The notes: a model not told the origin generated them from the sequence alone. Counted from the first letter of the stretch, positions 1-7,796 are shown. The stretch is DNA of 18,031 nt from Beijerinckiaceae bacterium (GCA_947380915.1 CANCSY010000042.1:1-18031); one strand, 5' to 3'. A program made the numbers and translations.

Positions 1-348
1 ATCATCACCAGAGATTTGTATGCGGAAAGCGCCCTCACGGTGAAGTGCACGAATGATCCGACGAATCCGGCCCTGCCCTACATTGCACTCGACAATGGTC
101 TAAAACCGGATGCCGGGCAGCGACGGATGGCGAACCAGTACAAGCCCGGCAAGTTCATTAAGTACGATCTTTACTCGAACAACTCGCGAACATCGCCGTG
201 GGGCTCGACATTCTGGATGGATAAGGTCGAAATCGCGCGCTGCGCCACATCCACCCCCATCCCCGTTTACGGCAAGATCCCGAAACCAGATATCTCACCG
301 GCGTCGGGGCTCTATACCGACAGGGTCACCGCGACCGTGAATTTCTAG
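1..348 (+). CDS. Spore coat U (SCPU) domain protein, C-terminal fragment
   Basis: The reading frame is open from the first base to the TAG at 346-348, so this is the 3' end of a longer gene whose start lies outside the window. About 115 residues are visible. The end matches the SCPU/Csu-type pattern: a 'YDLYSNN' strand, 'SPWGSTFW', then 'VYGKIPKPD', 'SGLYTDRVTATVNF' and stop. SCPU proteins are secreted subunits of archaic chaperone-usher (Csu-like) pili or related surface fibres. Their Ig-like fold is completed by a donor strand from the chaperone or the next subunit. No usher or chaperone gene is visible, but such genes would lie upstream, outside the window. Two cysteines remain in the fragment (C in 'VKCTND' and in 'IARCAT'). 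The family call is from remembered consensus and I consider it quite secure. Whether the protein is a major pilin or a tip subunit cannot be told. Confidence 0.85.
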   Translation: MITRDLYAESALTVKCTNDPTNPALPYIALDNGLKPDAGQRRMANQYKPGKFIKYDLYSNNSRTSPWGSTFWMDKVEIARCATSTPIPVYGKIPKPDISPASGLYTDRVTATVNF

Positions 349-932
349 CGCGGGCCGAGGGGCTGCTGACCCTCGCCGCGAGGGCCGGGCCGTTCATGGC
401 CCATGGGGCGATCGCGCCGCTCTGGCCCCCGGCCTTGCTCGCCACGCGGCCCCTGCTCCGCCCAACCCGCATTGATGATCCCGCGCGCCAACATGGGAAA
501 GCGCCGCTTCTGTTCATCGCTCAGGCTCGTCCAAAGGGGCTGCGCGGCGTCTGCAAGGCGCATGTCGGCGGCGCCGCGGGCGGCGTCCGTTTCGCCATGG
601 CGACGCAAGCCATCGATCAGATTGACCGGCGCACCGGCCTCACGCTCCTTGCGGGCGACATCCATCTGCACCTTCGCCCGCTCCCGTGCCGCAGCTTCGA
701 CCGGAGGCCAAAGCGTCTCCTGATCCGCAGACAGCCGCAGCCCCGCATGTATGGCGGCGAGGCGTGCGTCAAGAAAGGCGCCCCGGTCGTCCGCTGACAT
801 CTGGCGTGGCGCCTCGCTGCGCCCATGCCTGCCATCGGATCCATGCTGCTGCGCGCGCACCTCGGAAACGATGAAACCCAGACCAAGGACAAGGGCTCCA
901 ATCGGGGCGGCAAGTCTTAACCGAGCGCTCAT
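345..932 (-). CDS. Spy/CpxP-like (LTXXQ) periplasmic protein
   Basis: This 195-residue protein begins with a signal peptide (residues 1 to about 27, 'MSARLRLAAPIGALVLGLGF', ending near 'VRAQ'). It then has a charged helical region with two LTXXQ-type motifs, LSADQ at about 67-71 and LSDEQ at about 137-141. These are typical of the Spy/CpxP family of periplasmic stress chaperones or sensor modulators. The C-terminus (from about 158) is a Gly/Pro/Arg-rich low-complexity tail. I chose ATG 932 over the upstream in-frame ATG at 992 because GGGAGG lies just ahead of it and the signal peptide then begins at residue 1. Its stop overlaps the stop of the SCPU gene on the other strand within one CTAG. 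A perfect inverted repeat lies 16 bases upstream of the start and may be an operator. Spy-like function is inferred from the family; the client protein or signal is unknown. Confidence 0.75.
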   Translation of the reverse strand: MSARLRLAAPIGALVLGLGFIVSEVRAQQHGSDGRHGRSEAPRQMSADDRGAFLDARLAAIHAGLRLSADQETLWPPVEAAARERAKVQMDVARKEREAGAPVNLIDGLRRHGETDAARGAADMRLADAAQPLWTSLSDEQKRRFPMLARGIINAGWAEQGPRGEQGRGPERRDRPMGHERPGPRGEGQQPLGPR

Positions 933-947
933 TGAAACCTCCCTATG

Positions 948-974
948 AGCTGTAAACACTCCACCGTTACAGCT
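948..974. promoter_or_regulatory. 8-bp inverted repeat upstream of the Spy/CpxP-like gene
   Basis: AGCTGTAA (948-955) and TTACAGCT (967-974) form a perfect dyad separated by 11 bases, ending 16 bases before the start codon at 932. The half-sites are about two helical turns apart. This is typical of a dimeric regulator site, such as one for an OmpR-type response regulator or another repressor or activator. The symmetry is seen directly; the regulator is not identified. Confidence 0.5.
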
Positions 975-1022
975 GAGCTGAAGGTCTTTCAAATTAAATT
1001 TATGTAATAGTGCAACGCGGGA

Positions 1023-1451
1023 TCAACCCTGCTGCGCCTTCGGGTTAAAGGCGAGCTGGATCTGGTTTCCGACCATGGAAATGGAGAACATAGGCTCCTT
1101 TTTGGCGGGCGCCTGGCCAGGAAACCTGTCACGGGGGCCGGCCTGTCGGGAGGCTTCCCCCGAGCCAGACGAGGCGCCAGCGGCCGCCATTGCGAGGGCG
1201 TTGGAATCCATCAACTCCTTGAATCCAGCTCGGTTGACGGATTCCGCATAATTGCCAGACCGCCCCTGAATGGTTTGCCCCTTGTCGCCAAGGCTTTCAT
1301 GGGAAAAGCCGGAAGCGCTGAGATGCGCATAGGTGAGCGGCTCATAGGATGACACGTCAGAAGAGGTCGGCCGCAACCCGGACGCGCCGTTCACCCGGCT
1401 GCCCGCCGGCGACCTCATTGAAAGACTGGTCGCATTGTTAACCGGAATCAT
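1023..1451 (-). CDS. Ser/Ala/Gly-rich protein of unknown function
   Basis: This 142-residue protein matches no family I recognise. The ATG at 1451 is preceded by the purine-rich stretch AAAGGGGGCAGG, a reasonable ribosome binding site. The sequence is polar and rich in Ser, Ala and Gly, with no signal peptide or membrane segment. A clustered 'AMAAAGASSGSG' stretch lies at about 88-99, followed by a short hydrophobic C-terminal motif, 'MFSISMVGNQIQLAFNP'. It is likely largely disordered with an ordered C-terminal strand pair. It lies 189 bases downstream of the GT41 gene on the same strand, so it could be read through from it. A CTAA-N7-TTAA element sits about 32-46 bases before its start and may instead provide its own promoter. 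That the frame is real is supported by the start signal and length. Confidence 0.6.
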   Translation of the reverse strand: MIPVNNATSLSMRSPAGSRVNGASGLRPTSSDVSSYEPLTYAHLSASGFSHESLGDKGQTIQGRSGNYAESVNRAGFKELMDSNALAMAAAGASSGSGEASRQAGPRDRFPGQAPAKKEPMFSISMVGNQIQLAFNPKAQQG

Positions 1452-1482
1452 GCCTGCCCCCTTTGCAGATGAAATCAGCCCG

Positions 1483-1497
1483 TTAACCTTTCATTAG
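1483..1497 (-). promoter_or_regulatory. CtrA-like box (one mismatch) upstream of the 142-residue gene
   Basis: Read on the minus strand this is CTAA-N7-TTAA, one base away from the alphaproteobacterial CtrA consensus TTAA-N7-TTAA. It lies about 32-46 bases before the start at 1451, a plausible promoter position. Short AT-rich motifs like this arise by chance, so the call is weak. Confidence 0.2.
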
Positions 1498-1640
1498 CAT
1501 TTTTGATGCCAACGCGGATGCGCGCACCAGACACCTTGATCACAGCTTTATTGATGTGCGGGACGCAACAGCCTGTCGCCCTCCGCCGGGACCTTCATGG
1601 GAAGCCGCGTTGCGCAAACACCGTCCGCAATAAAGTCAAG

Positions 1641-4373
1641 CTAAAGCGCCGACGCGCTTGCTTGATACTCGGCCCAGAGCTCGAACATGGCTTGTTCAAA
1701 ATGTCGCGCAAACCGCGCCGCATCAAACAAGGGCGCGGCCAGAACCTGGCGCCTCAGGCCCTTTCTGAGCGTCGCCAAAGCCGGAAGGTCCGAACAAAAA
1801 AGGACCGCTTTTCGAACGTAATCATGCTCGTCCATGGCGATCCAGTCGGATTGTCCTGAATTGCGAGCGATGGCTTCCCCATTGTGAGAAACGAAGCAAT
1901 GTCCTTTCCTGGTAATCACGGGCACGCCCATCCAGAGGCCCTCCACACTGGTGGTGCCACCGGGATATGGAAAGGGATCAAGAGCTATGTCCACCTTATT
2001 ATAAGCTTTGAAGTAATCGAGGCGGCTGGTTTGCCCCTCGAACATCAAACGCTCGGGGGCGACGCCCAATGTCGCAAAATGGGAGATCGTCTCCCGAACC
2101 ATCCGGGCGTCGTCCAACTGCCCGGCCTTCAGGAGCAGTCTGGACCCCTCGACCGCCAGCAACACCTGCGCCCACAGGCAGATCACGGCCTCGTTGATCT
2201 TGGAAAAATTGTTGAAGCAACCGAAGGTCACATATCCATTCTTCAAGGCTGGAAGATCATCAATATCGATTTCGCGCGCCGGGGGCGTGAAGCAGAAATA
2301 AGTCTCGGGCAGACGCTTGATCTTCTCGGTAAAGTGATGCTCCTCACCCACGGGCGTCACCCAGGGATCGCCAAGAATGTAATCCATTTCCGCAACGCCG
2401 GTGGTTGCGAAATAGCCGAGCCAGGAAACCTGAACAGGAGCAGGTTTGAAAGCGAAAACAAGAAGACGATTGAAAGCCGTGTGACCGGAAAGATCGATGA
2501 GGATCTGCACGCCATCAGCATGAATCAAACGGGCGGATTCCGCATCGAATTTTCCAACGAGGCTTTTGTAGGAGACGAATTTTTCCTTCAGCCGCAAAGT
2601 CACCTCGTCGGAAGCGTCGTTGCTTGAATAGGCCATCAGGTCGAATCTCGATTGATCGAGGCTCGACAGGACGCTTTCCAGAAAATAACCCACGGGATGA
2701 GCGCGAAAATCTCCCGAAACAAAGCCAATACGCAACTTGCCCGCCGGGGCCGCGCTCTTCCAGGACTGGAGCCTGCCTTTTGTTTCCCGCGTCGCATTTT
2801 CTCCAAAGCGCCTGGCCTCCTGCACGCGCGCGTCTACGGAGACCTTCTCAAGATAATTCAGGGTGAACAGCAAATTGCTGTGAGCGTAGAAAAACCTGGG
2901 CTCGGCTTCAATGGCTTTCTCGTAACTCGCAAGCGCCTCATCAAACCGCCTGAGATCCTTCAAAGTGTTGGCGCGATTGTTGAGCGCCTCGGGATGGCGC
3001 GGCTGGAGAAGAATGGCCTTATCATAACTCGCCAGCGCTTCATCAAAACGCCGCAGTGATCTGTATACGTTAGCCCGATTGCTATAGGCTTCCGCATAAT
3101 CAGGTTTCAACAAGATCGCTTCGTCATAACTCGCCAAAGCCTCCTTGAAATGCATCGTCTCTTTCAACAAATTCCCTTTGTTATTATAGGCTTCAGCGTA
3201 GTCGGGCTTGACAGTGATGGCTTTGTCGAAACTCGCAAGCGCTTCGTCAAAACGCCGCAAATCCTTCAAAGCGTTTCCACGATTATTCAGGGCCTGCGCG
3301 TAATCGCCCGCCATGGCGATGGCATCGTCAAAGCAGGCGATGGCCTCTTCAAATCTGCCTAATTCCCGAAGCGTCACGCCCCGGTTGTTCCATATGTCCG
3401 GCTTTTCAGGCTTCAACAACAACGCCTGATCGAAACTCCTCAACGCCTCGGCGAACCGTCGCAGTTCATGCAGAGCGACGCCTTTGTTCACATGCGCTTC
3501 GTAAAAATCCGTATTGAGCGCAATCGCATCATCATAACTCCTGATAGCAACTTCAAAACGATTGAGGCTCTTGAACAAATTGCCCCTGTTGAACAAGGAT
3601 GAATAATCACGCGGATTCAGAATAACAGCCTTGTCGTAACTCGCAATGGCTTCATCAGACCGTCCTGACGCCTGCAATGCGAGCCCGCGATTGTAATACA
3701 TACGGGCGTCCATGAGACCATGGGCGATCGCCTTCTCATACACAGCAATCGCATCGCCATACCGATGCCTGACCTGAAGCACATAGGCGAATCTTTTATA
3801 ACCTTCAGAATAAGCAGGCCGCAACGCCAGTGCGCTTTCATAATCTTCAATGGCCTCATCCATCCGGTCAAGAGATAGAAACACTTCGGCGCGCTGGCTT
3901 AAAGCGCCGGCATGGGCGGGATGCAGTGAGATGACATGATCAAGATCCGCAAGCGCCTGCTCGAGGCGATCAAGATTTCTGAGCGCGATCGCACGGTTGA
4001 AAAACGCTTCTGACAAGTCCGGTTGAACGGCGATGGCCCTATCACAAACAGAGACACTTTCTGCATAGCGCTTCTGTTCATTCAGAACAGCGCCGTAATT
4101 CGCGTAAAGCGGCGCGAAGTCAGATTTAACGACCATTGCCTTGGTAAAAAACAGTTCCGCTTCGACCAATTGTCCGGATTGATAAGCGATCAACCCGGAA
4201 AGATGCAGAACATCAAAATGCTCGGGGGTCTCCAGCAATATCCTGGCGTAAAGATCCTTCGCCTCGGCCAGTTTTCCCTGCTGATGCAAAGCGACAGCGG
4301 ATTGCAAGATGCTCTGGCGCAAATCCGCCCCCCGCATTTCCGGGATCTCACGCTGGTCCTTTGGATCTTGCAT
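1641..4373 (-). CDS. TPR-repeat GT41 O-GlcNAc transferase-like protein (SPINDLY/OGT family)
   Basis: This 910-residue protein has 14 consecutive 34-residue TPR units (about 24-499), many with the NNRG...RFDEALASYDKAI pattern. A two-lobed GT41 (Glyco_transf_41) catalytic region follows from about 547 to 900. Family landmarks are visible: 'GFVSGDFRAHPVGYF' with the conserved His near 560; 'DLSGHT...RPAP'-like text reading 'FKPAPVQVSWLGY'; 'FGCFNNFSKI' with Lys near 725 (equivalent to the UDP-binding Lys of human OGT); and 'GGTTSVEGLWMGVPVIT' at about 805-821 (nucleotide-sugar loop). Members transfer GlcNAc, fucose or other sugars from nucleotide donors to Ser/Thr of proteins; the donor cannot be predicted here. 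There is no signal peptide, so it is cytoplasmic. The start is supported by GAGGA five bases or so before ATG 4373. It is paralogous to the TPR protein at 5034-7796: both open with 'LHQQG', an 'LYARILLETP'-like helix and 'HFDVLHL'. Confidence 0.9.
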   Translation of the reverse strand: MQDPKDQREIPEMRGADLRQSILQSAVALHQQGKLAEAKDLYARILLETPEHFDVLHLSGLIAYQSGQLVEAELFFTKAMVVKSDFAPLYANYGAVLNEQKRYAESVSVCDRAIAVQPDLSEAFFNRAIALRNLDRLEQALADLDHVISLHPAHAGALSQRAEVFLSLDRMDEAIEDYESALALRPAYSEGYKRFAYVLQVRHRYGDAIAVYEKAIAHGLMDARMYYNRGLALQASGRSDEAIASYDKAVILNPRDYSSLFNRGNLFKSLNRFEVAIRSYDDAIALNTDFYEAHVNKGVALHELRRFAEALRSFDQALLLKPEKPDIWNNRGVTLRELGRFEEAIACFDDAIAMAGDYAQALNNRGNALKDLRRFDEALASFDKAITVKPDYAEAYNNKGNLLKETMHFKEALASYDEAILLKPDYAEAYSNRANVYRSLRRFDEALASYDKAILLQPRHPEALNNRANTLKDLRRFDEALASYEKAIEAEPRFFYAHSNLLFTLNYLEKVSVDARVQEARRFGENATRETKGRLQSWKSAAPAGKLRIGFVSGDFRAHPVGYFLESVLSSLDQSRFDLMAYSSNDASDEVTLRLKEKFVSYKSLVGKFDAESARLIHADGVQILIDLSGHTAFNRLLVFAFKPAPVQVSWLGYFATTGVAEMDYILGDPWVTPVGEEHHFTEKIKRLPETYFCFTPPAREIDIDDLPALKNGYVTFGCFNNFSKINEAVICLWAQVLLAVEGSRLLLKAGQLDDARMVRETISHFATLGVAPERLMFEGQTSRLDYFKAYNKVDIALDPFPYPGGTTSVEGLWMGVPVITRKGHCFVSHNGEAIARNSGQSDWIAMDEHDYVRKAVLFCSDLPALATLRKGLRRQVLAAPLFDAARFARHFEQAMFELWAEYQASASAL
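2877..4304 (-). repeat. TPR-encoding tandem array, 14 units of about 102 bp
   Basis: The DNA repeats with a period of 102 bases because each unit encodes one 34-residue TPR of the GT41 protein. Some units are close at the nucleotide level: the stretches beginning near 2927 and 3233 share most bases through the 'FDEALAS' and 'LKDLRR' codons. This suggests recent duplication or gene conversion within the array. Such arrays can change unit number by recombination. Confidence 0.75.
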
Positions 4374-4821
4374 CGTTCCTCACACCCATCCAGCAATCTA
4401 CCAACAGGCAATGATTTCGATGCACAGATTCGCCCGGCAAGGAGCAGAATGGTTCGGCGACAGGCTTGGGAAGCCTTCCTTGTGATGACTATGACGTCAA
4501 GCGCCACCAAAGCCAACAGGATCACAACAAGGCGCAGAAACTCCCTCTCGTCACCGACAGAGGTTTCCATCTCATTAACCAATGTCACGTCTTTGCCATC
4601 CACACCAGGGGCGCCCGCAAATCAGTAAGGATTTGTCAACACTCCGCCCGCATCGTCGAGATAGAAAAGGAGAGCGGCGATAAAGCAACAAGTTCAGTCA
4701 GTTGAAGCAAGCGACAAACACCGCTTCCATCCTTTTATCGCCCCTCTTCCTCGACAAGCCCAAGCGGCGCGCGCCCCGGCAGCGCATCGCCACGTAACGC
4801 AGAAATTCGGAGTTGGTGACC
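4374..4821. other. 448-bp region without a convincing gene
   Basis: This lies between the start of the GT41 gene (minus strand) and the 60-residue plus-strand gene, so it should hold promoters for both. A TTGACA hexamer occurs on the minus strand at 4634-4639, but no good -10 element follows at 17 bases. A minus-strand frame from 4603 with a hydrophobic stretch enters this region and runs on into the GT41 gene; I do not accept it as a gene. I see no RNA gene, repeat or terminator here. Confidence 0.5.
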
Positions 4822-5004
4822 ATGTTCAGCGTCGTCCACAAGAGATCGCAGTCCAAGGGGGACTATTATTGCGTCTACGAGGGCGGACGTCTGGTCTTCC
4901 GCACCACAGTATCGACGCAGGCCAATGAATGGCTCAAGCGCAATCCCGGCTATGTGGAGCCGCCACCGCGCCCTGCGATCATCAGAAAAGACAGGGTCGC
5001 CTGA
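4822..5004 (+). CDS. Small conserved-looking protein of unknown function, 60 residues
   Basis: The frame runs from ATG 4822 to TGA at 5002-5004 and encodes a 60-residue soluble protein with no signal peptide. GGAG at 4809-4812 sits nine bases before the ATG. In-frame TTG 4813 and GTG 4816 are poorer starts because they overlap or crowd that site. The sequence has a compact beta-rich look ('FSVVHKRSQSKGDYYCVYEG', then 'RLVFRTTVS'), followed by a Pro-rich end 'GYVEPPPRP'. I do not recognise the family. It is oriented against both large TPR genes and ends 30 bases from the stop of the 920-residue one. The balanced composition and good start signal favour a real gene over chance. Confidence 0.6.
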   Translation: MFSVVHKRSQSKGDYYCVYEGGRLVFRTTVSTQANEWLKRNPGYVEPPPRPAIIRKDRVA

Positions 5005-5033
5005 GCCTCCCAAAGGTCCGCACGATGGTGGCG

Positions 5034-7796
5034 TCAGGAATGCGCGTAGCTCTTTTCCTCCACCAGGCGTGATTGAAGAAGCACGTTGATCTGTTTCTTC
5101 AAAGCCGCCCGCCGATCATTCGTTTTATAGACGGAGCGGGCGAGGTCGATGAATTCGGCGTCGAAGGCCTGCATATGCTCCTTGATGCGGATCCGGTCTT
5201 CAATGTCCCAGAGCGCCTTGTTCACCGCGCTCAGGGATTCTTTCAGAGCCGCGACTTCAGCTTTTCCTGCAAGGATCGCATCTGCCTTCATGCGCAGAAG
5301 TTGCAACTCCATCCGCACATTCACAAGCGCTTCTTCAGAAGCGATGCGCGCATTCTTGATTTCAAGAATCGTTATCTTGTCTATCAACTCCCCCCAGGAA
5401 ACAGCAACCTCCGGGATGGCCGCATTCACGGGTTGATCGACAGGCGCAACTGGCGAGGGGACCTCAGCGGGATTGCGCCCATCAGGCAGAAAATCCAGGG
5501 AAGCCAGCAACGACCTCAATGCGGCCTCGATGTCCTCGAACACGCTTTTCCAGTCCCCGACGCCGCGTTGGCGAAACAAGCGCATGGATGGATACCAGGG
5601 GCTATCCTCTCGATCCAGAAACCATCGCCATTCCGGCACATATCGCAAGGCCATCCAGGTTTTGGCGCCCAGGGCGCCCGCCAGATGAGCAATGGACGTA
5701 TCAGAGGTGATCACGAGGTCGCAGCACTCGATGACGGCTGCGCTATCGAGAAAGGCGTCGGGGCCTGTATCAAAGTCATCACCAAGCGTTTCGACCGCCA
5801 TGTCGACAGGCAGATCCTCCAATTGCGACACCCCGTCACCCTTTTGCAGGCTGATCAGGCGAACCCCGGGAATGCTGCACAGATTACGGAACATCACGAG
5901 GGGAAAGGAGCGTCCAATATCAACTTTTTCGCGGCTTCCCTGCCAACAAATCCCGATCTTGAATCCTGCTCCTCCAATCTTGTTCCGCCAGTCACGAACC
6001 CGCTCGTCCTCCGCCTTGAGATAGCGCGCCGCAGACGGAATGTTGGAGATATCTGTCTTGAAGGCCATGGGCAGGCTGAGCAAGGAACTTTGATAATCAT
6101 AGTCCATGGTCAGATTCTCCTGATCCACAATCAAAAACTTTGCATCAAAGCTCCCAAGCAAACCCCGCAGGACCTTGTGGGGCGAGAAGAGAACCCGTGC
6201 GCCCCTTTCATGCAGCAACGTGATATAACGACAGAACTGGATGGTGTCGCCAAGGCCCTGCTCCCAGGTGACAAGGATCGTCTTGCCCCGAAGTTCCTGC
6301 GCGCCTGTCCATATCGGCTTGGGAAGTGAATGAACTCCGGTTTTCTTTTCTGTTTCCTTTCTCCATTCATACAAGGACCAGCCTTCTTCAAATTTCTGCT
6401 GCAAGAGGCATAAAAGCGCCTTGGCGAAAAGCGGTCGCGCATAACCCTCTCGAAGACTGATCGCTTTCTCAAGGTGGACATGGGCCTCATCAAGTCGTCC
6501 TGCAAACTGCAACAATACAGCCGTACTGATGTAATGATCTGGAACTTCCGGCTCCAGTTCCATCGCCTTGCCGGAATAAAAAAGCCCTTCTTCGATGCGC
6601 ATCAAATACATGCAAACCGAACTAAGATTATTATAAGTTTTTGCATCATCCGGTGTAATTTCAATGGCTTTTTGATAACTCGCGAAGGCTTCTTCCAGGC
6701 GGTTGATCTCATGCAACAACACACCCCGGTTATAAAATGCATTTGCTGAGTCAGGCGCCAATGCGATCGCCTTGTCGTAATCCGCAAGCCCCTTGTCGTA
6801 TTGGCGAAGAGATTTATATGCGTTTCCTCGATTATTATAAGCATCAGGCCGGTCAGGGTTGATCGCGATGGACTGGTTGAAACCGCCCAGCGCCTCCTCG
6901 AACCTTCCCAGGCGTGCAAGACTGCATCCACGATTTTGGTGAAACTCTGCATCATCCGGGTTGATAAGGATGGCTTTTTCAAAGGCGTCAATCGCCTCGT
7001 CGAAACGTGACAAATGATGCAAGATGGCGCCACGATTGGAGTAGGCATATGCGTTTTCCGGGTGAAGCATGATCGCCTTATCGAAGCTCGACAGGGCCTC
7101 CTCATGTCGGTTCAAGGTCATCAGCGCCTTTCCCCGGTTGCAAAGGACGTCGAATTGATCCGCCTGAAGAAGCAGCGCCTTATCGAAACTCGAAATTGCT
7201 TCCTCGTGTTTTTTAATCAGGACAAGACTGCTTCCATGATTGTTCCAGGCATTGGCGTCCTGCGGCTTCAAGGTCGTCAATGTCTCGTAACAGGCGATGG
7301 CATCGTCGTATCGCCTGAGAGCCAGAAGAACATTCCCGTGGCTATAATAAGTGCTGGCGTTTTCAGGATCACAGAAAATGACTTTCGCCAGATCGCGCTC
7401 CGCCTCTTCAAACCGTTCCAGTCTGGTCAGGATATGACTGCGTTTCCGCAATGCCTCGACATAGTCAGGCTTGATGGCGATCGCCCTGCCATAGCTTGTG
7501 ATCGCCTCCTCATGGCGACCGGCCTCATTCAGGGCCGCCGCATAATTGGCGTGCGCAACTGCAAATCCCGGACTGATGCTGATCGCCCTGAGAAACAGCG
7601 CCTCACCCTGCGCATAGTCCTTTGATGCAGAGGCGACCAGCGCGAGCAGATGCAGCGCATCGAAATGGTCGGGATTGGTCGCGAGAATCTCTTCATACAG
7701 AGTTTTTGCGCCAGTCAGATCGCCTTGCTGATGCAAAACTGTCGCCGTCTTGAGTTTCTCGGCCTCCGAAATGCCAGGAGTCAAATGGCCATGCAT
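5034..7796 (-). CDS. TPR protein with GT9-like glycosyltransferase region and C-terminal DUF6165-like domain
   Basis: This 920-residue cytoplasmic protein has three parts. Residues 15-490 are about 14 TPR units (for example 'NNRGNAYKSLRQYDKGLADY'). Residues about 505-760 resemble a heptosyltransferase/GT9-like fold: 'ILVTWEQGLGDTIQF' (GLGD at 514-517), 'GICWQGS', 'LISLQKGDG' and 'DLVITSDTSIAHLAGALGAK', the last typical of the nucleotide-sugar site. After a Pro-rich linker, residues about 797-920 match DUF6165 as I remember it: 'SWGELIDKITILEIKNARI', 'ALWDIEDRIR', 'FIDLARSVYKTNDRRA' and 'EEKSYAHS'. I chose ATG 7796 because GAGGA lies seven bases upstream and the TPR array then starts at once, as in the GT41 paralogue. 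The frame stays open to ATG 7973, but that start has no ribosome site. The donor, acceptor and role of DUF6165 are unknown. A function in protein or surface glycan modification is inferred. Confidence 0.82.
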   Translation of the reverse strand: MHGHLTPGISEAEKLKTATVLHQQGDLTGAKTLYEEILATNPDHFDALHLLALVASASKDYAQGEALFLRAISISPGFAVAHANYAAALNEAGRHEEAITSYGRAIAIKPDYVEALRKRSHILTRLERFEEAERDLAKVIFCDPENASTYYSHGNVLLALRRYDDAIACYETLTTLKPQDANAWNNHGSSLVLIKKHEEAISSFDKALLLQADQFDVLCNRGKALMTLNRHEEALSSFDKAIMLHPENAYAYSNRGAILHHLSRFDEAIDAFEKAILINPDDAEFHQNRGCSLARLGRFEEALGGFNQSIAINPDRPDAYNNRGNAYKSLRQYDKGLADYDKAIALAPDSANAFYNRGVLLHEINRLEEAFASYQKAIEITPDDAKTYNNLSSVCMYLMRIEEGLFYSGKAMELEPEVPDHYISTAVLLQFAGRLDEAHVHLEKAISLREGYARPLFAKALLCLLQQKFEEGWSLYEWRKETEKKTGVHSLPKPIWTGAQELRGKTILVTWEQGLGDTIQFCRYITLLHERGARVLFSPHKVLRGLLGSFDAKFLIVDQENLTMDYDYQSSLLSLPMAFKTDISNIPSAARYLKAEDERVRDWRNKIGGAGFKIGICWQGSREKVDIGRSFPLVMFRNLCSIPGVRLISLQKGDGVSQLEDLPVDMAVETLGDDFDTGPDAFLDSAAVIECCDLVITSDTSIAHLAGALGAKTWMALRYVPEWRWFLDREDSPWYPSMRLFRQRGVGDWKSVFEDIEAALRSLLASLDFLPDGRNPAEVPSPVAPVDQPVNAAIPEVAVSWGELIDKITILEIKNARIASEEALVNVRMELQLLRMKADAILAGKAEVAALKESLSAVNKALWDIEDRIRIKEHMQAFDAEFIDLARSVYKTNDRRAALKKQINVLLQSRLVEEKSYAHS
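6429..7754 (-). repeat. TPR-encoding tandem array, 13 full units of about 102 bp
   Basis: The 102-base period encodes the 34-residue TPRs of the 920-residue protein; a degenerate fourteenth unit continues to about 6327. Units here have diverged more from each other than those in the GT41 gene. Units encoding 'SNRG', 'QNRG', 'NNRG' and 'YNRG' openings are the most regular. Confidence 0.7.

Noticed and set aside
4190..4603. Minus-strand frame with a hydrophobic stretch overlapping the GT41 gene start
   Set aside because: The GTG start has no ribosome site, the frame overlaps the GT41 coding region by more than 180 bases, and the part beyond the hydrophobic stretch looks like an out-of-frame shadow.
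4611..4639. TTGACA hexamer as a sigma-70 promoter for the GT41 gene
   Set aside because: The base composition at the expected -10 position (GGGCGC) does not fit any -10 element.
2877..7754. Periodic repeats that might suggest a CRISPR array or satellite
   Set aside because: The 102-base period is in frame and encodes TPR units; repeats are imperfect and without spacers.
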